A stretch of DNA of 9,863 nt from Candidatus Pacearchaeota archaeon (lineage in GTDB: Archaea; Nanobdellota; Nanobdellia; Pacearchaeales; GW2011-AR1). The notes beneath the pieces are model-generated. The model did no database searches, was not told the DNA's origin, and saw only the letters and a program-made list of their open reading frames with translations. The position numbers and the translations under genes were made by a program. Each line of letters begins with the position of its first letter. The stretch's first letter is position 1. Of the stretch, positions 1-4,738 are shown in pieces. The DNA is taken from the NCBI GenBank assembly GCA_023133375.1, contig JAGLWP010000018.1, positions 1 through 9,863 on the forward strand, in the 5' to 3' direction.

Positions 1-2
1 TT

Positions 3-881
3 GAATCTGCATATGGTTCTAGTAAAGAATCACAAGCACCTTTAATTTCAGATGAATGCGAGAAAATAGGAACAATAAAGTGTTGTGTAGCTTTATATGA
101 TAAAGATGGAGAATCTGGTGTAGGACTTGTTTGTCCATATGAGGATAGGCAATATGTGGAAAATCTAGTCCAATGTGATTTAAAAGAACTAGGAGTTTTA
201 GAGGAATATAAAGGCGAAGAAGTATTTAGAGAGGGGCACGCGATTATTTGGACGCATAAGAATTATGTTCTTGCAATAGGTGTAATCCCGCCAGGTGTAG
301 GTCCACCAAGTAGTGATGCTCTTTTTCCAGAAGCCATAGCAGAGACTTATCTTAAGAAATATAAAAGTGATTTGGGAGAAATTGATATTGGAGATGTACC
401 ACCCCCTAGGCCCCCTAACAGCCTTGAACTTTGTGGAGAAATAGAAGATAATATTGAAAGAGCTGATTGTTATATTGATGTTGCAATAAGCAAGAGTGAT
501 TTTGAGATTTGTGAAAACATAGTTTATGATAGTGAACATAGAGATAAATGTTATATTAATGTTGCAGAACACACAGGTGATGCTGGTATTTGTGACAAAG
601 TAACTGATAGTTCTTTACGAGAAAAATGTTATTTTTGGGTTGCAGAACAAGAAGGTGATGTTGGTGTTTGCGAAGAAATAGAAGATAGTTCTTTACAAAA
701 TGAGTGTTATGTTCATGTTGCAGAAAAAACAGGCGACGCAAGTTTTTGTGATAAAATAGCAGATAGTTATATAGCAGATAAATGTTATAGAGATGTTGGG
801 ATACAAACTAATGATAGAAGCTTGTGCGAGAAGATAATTGAGGAGCAGGCAAGACAGAAATGTTTGGATAATACTTCTTGA
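3..881 (+). CDS. Cysteine-repeat, probably extracytoplasmic protein (5' end outside window)
   Basis: The frame is open from base 3 with no stop, so the true start lies upstream; the GTG at 156 sits inside the frame and has no RBS, so I do not treat it as the start. About 292 residues are visible. The first part has several cysteines, then a compact segment (bases ~220-390) with an IIWTHKNYVLAIGV core and an AETYLKKYKSDL helix. I recall similar short segments in archaeal surface proteins, but that is memory, not a search. A proline-rich linker (PPPRPP) follows. From base 432 to the stop lie five 26-27-residue repeats and a partial sixth, pattern C-x3-I-x-D-x5-C-Y-x2-V-A-x4-(G/N)D-x3-C. Two cysteines per unit suggest disulfide-braced helical hairpins, which favours export. 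No C-terminal anchor is seen. Catalytic function is unknown and a binding or scaffold role is only a guess. It is convergent with the glycosyltransferase gene, 32 bp away. Confidence 0.85.
   Translation, partial: ESAYGSSKESQAPLISDECEKIGTIKCCVALYDKDGESGVGLVCPYEDRQYVENLVQCDLKELGVLEEYKGEEVFREGHAIIWTHKNYVLAIGVIPPGVGPPSSDALFPEAIAETYLKKYKSDLGEIDIGDVPPPRPPNSLELCGEIEDNIERADCYIDVAISKSDFEICENIVYDSEHRDKCYINVAEHTGDAGICDKVTDSSLREKCYFWVAEQEGDVGVCEEIEDSSLQNECYVHVAEKTGDASFCDKIADSYIADKCYRDVGIQTNDRSLCEKIIEEQARQKCLDNTS
432..878 (+). repeat. Five and a half tandem 78-bp units encoding the Cys-Tyr repeat
   Basis: Units begin at the cysteine codons at 432, 510, 591, 669, 747 and 825 (the last is partial). Spacing is 78 bp except for the second unit, which is 81 bp. 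Units 3 and 4 are most alike at DNA level (shared GATAGTTCTTTAC and TGTTGCAGAA), which suggests recent internal duplication. The unit holds Cys, Ile, Asp, a Cys-Tyr pair and Val-Ala at fixed positions. Confidence 0.9.
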
Positions 882-911
882 GAATAAATAAGAAGGTCTT
901 ATAGCGTGGGC

Positions 912-936
912 ATTTAATTTTTGTTATTATTTTTTA
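912..936 (+). terminator. T-tract terminator candidate for the Cys-repeat gene
   Basis: Two T-runs (918-922 and 930-935) lie 30-55 bp past the stop at 881, inside the 3' end of the convergent gene. Archaeal RNA polymerase terminates at T-tracts without needing a hairpin. No hairpin is seen. Confidence 0.4.
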
Positions 937-2185
937 GTATAACAGACTCATACATTCCTAGTAAATTTTTTGAGATTTTTTCTATTTCTTGTTTTTTTAT
1001 TACAGTTTTACGACCGTGTTTTCCTGCTTTCTTTAATTTAGGTTTGTTTTTTATGAATTCTCGGATTTCTTTAGCCATTTCAACTGGATCCTCCATATTA
1101 ATCATCTCTCCAGATTTACCTGCTTCAACAATGTTTGGCAACCCCCCAACATTTGTTGTGAGGGTTGGAATTTCGCAGGCCATGGCTTCGGAAACTGATA
1201 GAGAGCAGTTTTCATATTCAGATGCTAAAACACAAAGGTCTGCTCCATTATACACCAAGGGCATGTCTTCTGCATTGAATGTTTCTATGAATACTCTTTT
1301 TTCAATTCCTAATAATTTTGAGGTTTCTTTTATTCTTTCTATTGATTCGTCTTTTGATTCTTGAAAGGGCGGGGCTGTCGGTGCTGTTGCAATTAAAAGT
1401 TTTACATTTTTATCATTTATTTGAGATAATGCTTTTAATGTAGTAAAAATTCCTTTTTCTTCTGTTATCTTTTGTGTATCGGTTCTACTGGCGTGCACCA
1501 ATAAGAAATCTTTGTTTGATACATCTATTCTGGTTCTCAACCATTTTTTACCCAATCTTGGTTTGAACACTTCTGTATTTACTGGCGGGATTGAAATGCA
1601 AATTGATTCTGAGGGAATCCCAGCGTTAAATAAAGATTCTGCCAAGTTTGACCCCATTGCAATAATTTTATCCCAGAATAAATTTTTTATTAAAGATATT
1701 TTCATTAATTTATTTTCATCTTCTTTTATGAAGGCATGAATTGTTAATACCACCGGGATATTCTTTTCTATTGCAATCATATTAAGTGCTAAAGGATGTC
1801 CGACTATATTCAATACAGAATGAAAATTTTGTGCGACGAAAATATCTGGTTTTTTCTTTGCGTATTTTTTGAGAAATCCCAGAAATTTTTTAGAATTTTC
1901 CCTATTTATTTTTGAATCCCTGCTGATAGTCATATATGGAAGCCGATAGATTGTGATGTTTCCCTCCCTTTCTATTTTTTTTCCATTATACGAAGCAGTT
2001 ATTATGTCTACTTTATGTCCTTCCTTAGAAAATGTTTTTGAGATATTGTCAACATATCTTGGGATTCCTCCTCCTGTAGGTTTGTAAAAGAAAGTTAGAA
2101 TGCATATTCTTCTTTTGTCAGAAGATTTTTTTTCTTTTTCTTCGTTTATGGAGGGTGGTTCATCGGAATTATTCGTTGTAACCAT
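914..2185 (-). CDS. GT4-family glycosyltransferase (GT-B fold)
   Basis: Transfers a sugar from an activated donor to an acceptor, probably in surface glycan or glycolipid synthesis; donor and acceptor cannot be told from sequence. I choose the ATG at 2185 (423 residues) over an in-frame ATG at 2197 (427 residues) because the TATA box at 2207-2214 places transcription start at about 2185. Numbering here is from 2197. A poorly conserved charged N-terminus (to ~30) precedes the first Rossmann half, with the glycine-rich GGGIPRYV loop (43-50) and a TIHAF segment (152-156). The second half has SRTDTQKITEEKG (237-249), where Arg and Lys usually contact the donor phosphate, and the hallmark E-x7-E at E329 and E337, followed by SEAMACEIPTL and VGGLPNIVE. 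This is the full length for the family. No TM segment, so cytosolic or membrane-peripheral. Confidence 0.92.
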   Translation of the reverse strand: MVTTNNSDEPPSINEEKEKKSSDKRRICILTFFYKPTGGGIPRYVDNISKTFSKEGHKVDIITASYNGKKIEREGNITIYRLPYMTISRDSKINRENSKKFLGFLKKYAKKKPDIFVAQNFHSVLNIVGHPLALNMIAIEKNIPVVLTIHAFIKEDENKLMKISLIKNLFWDKIIAMGSNLAESLFNAGIPSESICISIPPVNTEVFKPRLGKKWLRTRIDVSNKDFLLVHASRTDTQKITEEKGIFTTLKALSQINDKNVKLLIATAPTAPPFQESKDESIERIKETSKLLGIEKRVFIETFNAEDMPLVYNGADLCVLASEYENCSLSVSEAMACEIPTLTTNVGGLPNIVEAGKSGEMINMEDPVEMAKEIREFIKNKPKLKKAGKHGRKTVIKKQEIEKISKNLLGMYESVILKNNNKN

Positions 2186-2206
2186 AAAAATAATCATAAT
2201 TTTCGG

Positions 2207-2214
2207 TATAAAAA
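2207..2214 (-). promoter_or_regulatory. TATA box of the glycosyltransferase gene
   Basis: The minus strand reads CCTTTTTATACCG. Its centre is about 25 nt before the ATG at 2185, so the mRNA is predicted to be leaderless. It faces away from the promoter at 2245. Confidence 0.6.
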
Positions 2215-2244
2215 GGTTATGTCACGGGTTTTTTGTATCAAAAA

Positions 2245-2254
2245 CTTTAAAAAA
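2245..2254 (+). promoter_or_regulatory. TATA box of the small acidic gene
   Basis: AAAACTTTAAAAAACC fits an archaeal BRE plus TATA box. It predicts a start near 2275 and a leader of about 22 nt, which would include the Shine-Dalgarno at 2286. Confidence 0.55.
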
Positions 2255-2285
2255 CCACTTTTCGTTTTAACCTCACTTAAATTAT

Positions 2286-2290
2286 GAGGT
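2286..2290 (+). promoter_or_regulatory. Shine-Dalgarno of the small acidic gene
   Basis: GAGGT lies 6 nt before the ATG at 2297. It decides the start, because the upstream ATG at 2284 meets a stop after three codons. Confidence 0.65.
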
Positions 2291-2296
2291 TATAAA

Positions 2297-2440
2297 ATGG
2301 AAGAAGAAAATCAAGAAACTCAAGAAGAATCTGAAACTTCAGAAGAATCTAAACCTGAAGAACCAGAATCTGCTCCAGAAAAATCTGAAACTTCAGAAGA
2401 ACCTGAAAAATCAGAAGAATCTGGTGAAGACGAGGAATAA
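2297..2440 (+). CDS. Small, highly acidic Glu/Ser/Pro-rich protein, function unknown
   Basis: A 47-residue protein starting MEEENQETQEESETSEES, made almost wholly of Glu, Ser, Pro, Thr and Lys with no hydrophobic core, so it should be disordered and strongly negative. It has no signal peptide or TM segment. An SETSEE motif occurs twice (residues 12-17 and 30-35), with several close SEE variants, so the gene has probably grown by internal duplication. The case for a real gene is its full set of signals: TATA box at 2245, GAGGT 6 nt before the ATG, and a long T-tract after the stop. It stands alone between two transcription units. I do not recognise a family. A disordered binding partner or charge buffer would fit, but nothing shows it. 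Confidence 0.7.
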   Translation: MEEENQETQEESETSEESKPEEPESAPEKSETSEEPEKSEESGEDEE

Positions 2441-2445
2441 TTCCT

Positions 2446-2474
2446 CTTTTTACTATTTCTTTTTTATTTTTTTT
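2446..2474 (+). terminator. T-rich terminator after the acidic gene
   Basis: Starts 6 bp after the stop. The stretch is almost all T, with a nearly unbroken run from 2457 to 2474. It fits hairpin-independent archaeal termination and separates this gene from the protease promoter just downstream. Confidence 0.6.
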
Positions 2475-2481
2475 GTGAAAG

Positions 2482-2490
2482 TTTATATAA
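2482..2490 (+). promoter_or_regulatory. TATA box of the metalloprotease gene
   Basis: TTTATATAA is a near-consensus box. Its centre is 25 nt before the ATG at 2511, so transcription should start at or next to the start codon. Confidence 0.7.
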
Positions 2491-2510
2491 CTTAATTTTG
2501 TAATGCTCTT

Positions 2511-3419
2511 ATGGGGTGGGCAAAAATTATTTTTGGCATGATATTTACGATTCTTGTAGTATCTTTACTTGTGTTTTATTGGTTTATCCCTCGTGGTTCA
2601 ATTGATTTTGGCATGAAATCAGGGAATTCTAATTTTAGTATTAGCTCTGAATACGAAGAAATGCAGTTCTATAAGAATATGAGATTTCCAACTTCACAAA
2701 TATCTTACAAGATTCTTGATTGTCCATTACAAAAAGAAGATGAAATGGAACATGCTTTTGATATAATTTCTGAGCTAAGTGTTTTGGATTTTTATTCTGT
2801 TGAGAATGATGAAGAAATTTCTGTGACATGTGATAGTAAAACTAAGATGGAGGAGGGGTTGTTTATTGCTGGTGAGGGCGGGCCAACTAATATAACGCAG
2901 GCAGGGGAGTTTAATGTCATTTTTCATGGGAGTATTTTGTTGATAAGAGAATCTAAATGCGAAAGACCGAATATTGCGATACATGAATTATTGCATGTTT
3001 TGGGTTTTGAACATTCATCTAATCCAAATAATATTATGTACTACCTAAGCAGATGCCATCAAGTAATTGGAGAGGATACTATTGGATTAATAAATGAAAT
3101 ATATTCTTATCCAAGTCACCCTGACTTAGTTTTTGAAAATGTTTCCGCACAAATGCAAGGAAGATTTTTGGATGTTAATATAAGTGTGAGGAATAATGGA
3201 CTTAAGAATGCGGATATGGCAAAAATAATTATTTATGCTGATGAGAAAAAAATTAAGGAAATTGAACTTGAATCTTTGCAGATTGGTTATGGGAGAAAGA
3301 TGGTCCTTGGAAATGTTTGGATTCCACAAATAGTTGTTAATGAAATTGAGTTTTATATTGATTATGATGGAGAAGAATTAGATAAAGAAAATAATAAAAT
3401 CAAATTAGAAATAAAATAA
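2511..3419 (+). CDS. Membrane-anchored metzincin-like zinc protease with C-terminal beta-sandwich
   Basis: 302 residues. Residues 5-25 form one hydrophobic segment (IIFGMIFTILVVSLLVFYWF) with no clear cleavage site, so it is probably an N-terminal anchor with the rest outside the cell. The catalytic core has HELLHVLGFEH (158-168), the full HExxHxxGxxH zinc motif: H158, H162 and H168 would bind zinc and E159 would be the general base. NIMYY (174-178) follows and fits the Met-turn (M176) of metzincins such as matrixins (M10). C150 and C182 flank the active site, and C71 and C107 lie earlier, so two disulfides are possible. Residues ~203-302 look like a CARDB/Ig-type beta-sandwich (VSVRNNG-like core), perhaps for substrate or surface binding. 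No prodomain cysteine switch is recognised. Start chosen from the TATA spacing; substrate unknown. On the plus strand the first T-run after the stop is at 3531-3537. Confidence 0.88.
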   Translation: MGWAKIIFGMIFTILVVSLLVFYWFIPRGSIDFGMKSGNSNFSISSEYEEMQFYKNMRFPTSQISYKILDCPLQKEDEMEHAFDIISELSVLDFYSVENDEEISVTCDSKTKMEEGLFIAGEGGPTNITQAGEFNVIFHGSILLIRESKCERPNIAIHELLHVLGFEHSSNPNNIMYYLSRCHQVIGEDTIGLINEIYSYPSHPDLVFENVSAQMQGRFLDVNISVRNNGLKNADMAKIIIYADEKKIKEIELESLQIGYGRKMVLGNVWIPQIVVNEIEFYIDYDGEELDKENNKIKLEIK

Positions 3420-3437
3420 AAATAAAAAATAAAAAAA
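3411..3437 (-). terminator. T-rich tract (minus strand) after the small acidic micro-gene
   Basis: The plus strand is almost all A here, so minus-strand transcripts entering from 3438 meet repeated T-runs. It overlaps the last codons of the convergent protease gene. Confidence 0.4.
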
Positions 3438-3524
3438 TTAATCGTCGAGGTTTAGTTCGTCAATTTCTTCAAGAAATTCGTCTTCCTCGTTCCGAGAAAA
3501 ATTATCCTCCATCTTTCCCCCCAT
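3438..3524 (-). CDS. Possible 28-residue acidic micro-protein
   Basis: The reading is MGGKMEDNFSRNEEDEF followed by LEEIDELNLDD, strongly acidic and possibly helical at the C-terminus. Two TATA-like boxes lie upstream (3551-3558 and 3539-3547). The first would give a nearly leaderless start at 3524, the second a start at the ATG at 3512 (24 residues) after a G-rich GGGGGGAAAG leader. A T-rich tract follows the stop. The frame stays open upstream to 3647, but that extension crosses the promoter boxes and a hairpin, so I reject it. No family is recognised. It could be noise, but the promoter plus terminator arrangement makes it worth listing. Confidence 0.4.
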   Translation of the reverse strand: MGGKMEDNFSRNEEDEFLEEIDELNLDD

Positions 3525-3538
3525 TTTATGTTTTTTTA

Positions 3539-3558
3539 AAATATAAATAGTTTTTAAA
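3539..3558 (-). promoter_or_regulatory. Twin TATA-like boxes ahead of the micro-gene
   Basis: The minus strand reads TTTAAAAACTATTTATATTT, holding two overlapping box candidates. They predict starts near 3529 and 3518. Which one is used decides between the ATGs at 3524 and 3512. Confidence 0.45.
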
Positions 3559-3569
3559 TATTTCTGTGG

Positions 3570-3656
3570 GCGGGTGTAGTCAGATTCATACTTCCACTCG
3601 CTCACTTGTTCGCTCGTGATTGATTGCTTCGAACTTGGCTTTGCCAAAGTTCTTCG
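3570..3656. repeat. GC-richer intergenic element with a perfect-looking hairpin
   Basis: This stretch is visibly richer in G and C than its surroundings. It holds CACTCGCTCACTTGTTCGCT with a repeated CGCTC word, then a hairpin: the arm GAACTTGGC (3631-3639) pairs with GCCAAAGTTC (3643-3652) across a TTT loop, 9 pairs with one bulged A. No gene explains it. It lies between tRNA-Tyr and the micro-gene, and may be a dispersed repeat or a structured RNA end. It is not a clean terminator, as neither strand has a T-run right after the stem. Confidence 0.4.
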
Positions 3657-3700
3657 TTGAATATATAATTAATGAATAATTTTATTTCTCTTCTCATTTT

Positions 3701-3706
3701 CAAAAA
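3701..3706 (-). terminator. T5 tract after tRNA-Tyr
   Basis: The minus strand reads GATGTTTTTG directly after the tRNA 3' end, with the T-run 2 nt past the discriminator base. A short tract like this is a usual stop for archaeal tRNA transcription, but it is weak evidence alone. Confidence 0.35.
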
Positions 3707-3708
3707 CA

Positions 3709-3779
3709 TCCCTCCACCCAGAATCGAACTGGGACACGTCGGGCTACAGCCAACTGCTCTACCACTAAGCTATGGAGGG
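3709..3779 (-). tRNA. tRNA-Tyr (anticodon GTA), intronless
   Basis: The minus strand folds into a full cloverleaf of 71 nt: acceptor CCCTCCA with TGGAGGG (7 pairs), D arm GCTT/GAGC with a 7-nt loop, anticodon arm GTTGG/CCGAC around loop CTGTAGC, a 4-nt variable loop GTGT, and T arm CCCAG/CTGGG around TTCGATT. The anticodon is GTA, so it reads both Tyr codons. C1-G72 and A73 (complement of base 3709) match the known archaeal/eukaryal tyrosine identity elements and differ from the bacterial G1-C72. CCA is not encoded and must be added by the CCA enzyme. There is no intron at 37/38, although tRNA-Tyr carries one in many archaea. The short variable loop also excludes the bacterial long-armed type. 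Confidence 0.95.
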
Positions 3780-3800
3780 TTGAAATAGGGAGTTGGGAAG

Positions 3801-3810
3801 TATTTTTAAG
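3801..3810 (-). promoter_or_regulatory. TATA box of tRNA-Tyr
   Basis: The minus strand reads CTTAAAAATA, with its centre about 26 nt before the first tRNA base at 3779, so transcription would begin at or near the mature 5' end. Confidence 0.6.
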
Positions 3811-3851
3811 ATTTTCGTTCTTGGGAAAGGAAAGGGGGGGGAGTAGAACGT

Positions 3852-4448
3852 TCAAAGAATTTCTTTTTCAGTAAGCCATTTAACAACGTACTTTTCATAT
3901 TCTTCAATTAACCCCTTCGCATCAATTTGAAATAAGCTTTCTAACCATTCTTTCAAAGAAATAGTTCGTGATTTACATCCTTCTTTAATATCCTCTTCTT
4001 TGTACCATATATGAAATCGCGTGTCTTTTAATTCTTGAGGCACTTCTGCGTGATTTTCTTCTTCAGGATAAACTATACTTGTTCCAACCTCCAAATTAAC
4101 AATAAAAATTATTGTTTTTGGATATATCTGCCAAACTTCTGCTCCGTTTTCATTCAACTGCCCTCTTTTACTAAACTTAACTTCTAAAAAGAATGTATTT
4201 CCCTCTTTATCAATAAGAACAAAATCAGGCATTTTCTTTAAGAAAGTTATTTCTTCTAAAGGGTCTTCCCAATGTTTTAGTTTAAATTTTCCCCCACACT
4301 CCTTAACAAATCTTTCTAATTGAATCAAAGGATTAATTGTATTTTCTTGTCCGAATTTTAATACATAAAAACCTAAATCTCTAAACATTTCTTCTGCTAT
4401 TGTTTCTGAAATAGCTTTCTTAATCATATTTTCTGGATTACTTCCCAT
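3852..4448 (-). CDS. PD-(D/E)xK nuclease-like protein
   Basis: 198 residues with no signal peptide or TM segment. The core reads MPDFVLIDKEGNTFFLEVKF (73-92): D75, then E89-V-K91, which is the D-x(13)-E-x-K arrangement of the PD-(D/E)xK restriction-endonuclease fold, with the two beta-strands expected around it. An N-terminal helix, SETIAEEMFRDLGFYVLKFG (14-33), supplies a candidate conserved Glu as in that fold. WQIYPKTIIFIVNLE (106-120) fits the next core strand. The fold covers archaeal Holliday-junction resolvases, restriction enzymes and repair nucleases; I cannot place it in one family. No methyltransferase or specificity gene sits beside it, so a restriction system is unlikely here. 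Start: ATG at 4448, 25-30 nt from a TATA-like box, with GGGGGA 4 nt before it. Nuclease activity is inferred from the motif only. Confidence 0.72.
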   Translation of the reverse strand: MGSNPENMIKKAISETIAEEMFRDLGFYVLKFGQENTINPLIQLERFVKECGGKFKLKHWEDPLEEITFLKKMPDFVLIDKEGNTFFLEVKFSKRGQLNENGAEVWQIYPKTIIFIVNLEVGTSIVYPEEENHAEVPQELKDTRFHIWYKEEDIKEGCKSRTISLKEWLESLFQIDAKGLIEEYEKYVVKWLTEKEIL

Positions 4449-4470
4449 AAATCCCCCAAGAATTAATCCC

Positions 4471-4480
4471 CTTTAAACTT
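4471..4480 (-). promoter_or_regulatory. TATA-like box of the nuclease-like gene
   Basis: The minus strand reads AAGTTTAAAG, centred about 27 nt before the ATG at 4448. It is a weaker match than the other boxes in the window. Confidence 0.45.
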
Positions 4481-4506
4481 TACTAAAAACGTCCATAATG
4501 GAAGAA

Positions 4507-4511
4507 TAAAA
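4507..4511 (-). terminator. T5 tract after the 57-residue gene
   Basis: The minus strand reads TTCTTTTTATTC 6 nt after the TAA at 4518. It could end the two-gene transcript that begins at 6136 before the nuclease promoter. Confidence 0.35.
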
Positions 4512-4517
4512 AGAATT

Positions 4518-4691
4518 TTAAATTTCCCTATACAAAGAAATCTGATAAGGTTCAGAATCTACACGTACATACTCTCCACTAGCTCCTGAGATGTGAAGTA
4601 TTGAATTACCACTTACACATATTGAACCAGATGCTATGTTACTGCCACTTGCACATATTGCTCCACTTGTACTCGTATTGTTTTCAACCAT
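4518..4691 (-). CDS. 57-residue Ser/Gly-rich repeat protein, possible beta-solenoid, function unknown
   Basis: Too short for routine calling, but well supported: AGGAGG lies 7 nt before the ATG, the strongest Shine-Dalgarno in the window. The protein starts MVENNTSTSG and then runs in six-residue steps: SGAICA, SGSNIA, SGSICV, SGNSIL, each with Ser-Gly followed by an Ile two or three places on. This is a 12-residue unit (S-G-x-I-C-x-S-G-x-x-I-x) present twice. A SGASGEYVRV segment and a tail SEPYQISLYREI follow. Regular Ser-Gly/Ile hexads fit stacked short beta-strands, as in beta-helical proteins, but four steps is very short, so this is inference. C13 and C25 sit at the same place in each unit. 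It follows the 465-residue membrane-protein gene by 47 bp on the same strand, probably in one transcript. No family recognised. Confidence 0.72.
   Translation of the reverse strand: MVENNTSTSGAICASGSNIASGSICVSGNSILHISGASGEYVRVDSEPYQISLYREI
4596..4667 (-). repeat. Two tandem 36-bp units encoding the Ser-Gly-Ile-Cys repeat
   Basis: Unit 1 is 4667-4632 and unit 2 is 4631-4596 on the minus strand. Both contain CAATATGTG followed by AAGTGG, and 23 of 36 bases agree by direct comparison. The encoded 12-residue units share Ser, Gly, Ile and Cys at matching places. Confidence 0.7.
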
Positions 4692-4698
4692 TGTTTTG

Positions 4699-4704
4699 CC
4701 TCCT
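4699..4704 (-). promoter_or_regulatory. Strong Shine-Dalgarno of the 57-residue gene
   Basis: AGGAGG with a 7-nt spacer to the ATG at 4691. It is a full match to the anti-SD core. It is expected for a downstream operon gene where others in the window look leaderless. Confidence 0.75.
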
Positions 4705-4738
4705 TTATTTAATTGAACTCTCCAAGAACTCTCTCCCC

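Noticed and set aside
198..741. Minus-strand readings of 124 and 61 codons opposite the Cys repeats
   Set aside because: They are antisense to a clear coding repeat; their repeated composition mirrors it, and no promoter or RBS is present.
156..881. The GTG at 156 as the start of the Cys-repeat gene
   Set aside because: The frame is open to the window edge, there is no RBS or TATA box ahead of the GTG, and upstream codons look like coding sequence with more cysteines.
921..1739. Plus-strand readings opposite the glycosyltransferase
   Set aside because: Antisense to a full-length GT4 enzyme with intact motifs; no start signals.
3438..3647. A 69-residue version of the acidic micro-gene
   Set aside because: The extra 41 codons run across the TATA-like boxes and the hairpin element, and their composition is unlike the downstream part.
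3834..3841. Run of eight G residues
   Set aside because: A homopolymer between two genes with no repeat partner or motif. It may be prone to sequencing error, but no function can be supported.
3852..4448. Restriction-modification or other defence system
   Set aside because: Only a single nuclease-like gene is seen, with no methyltransferase, specificity subunit, helicase or antitoxin beside it.
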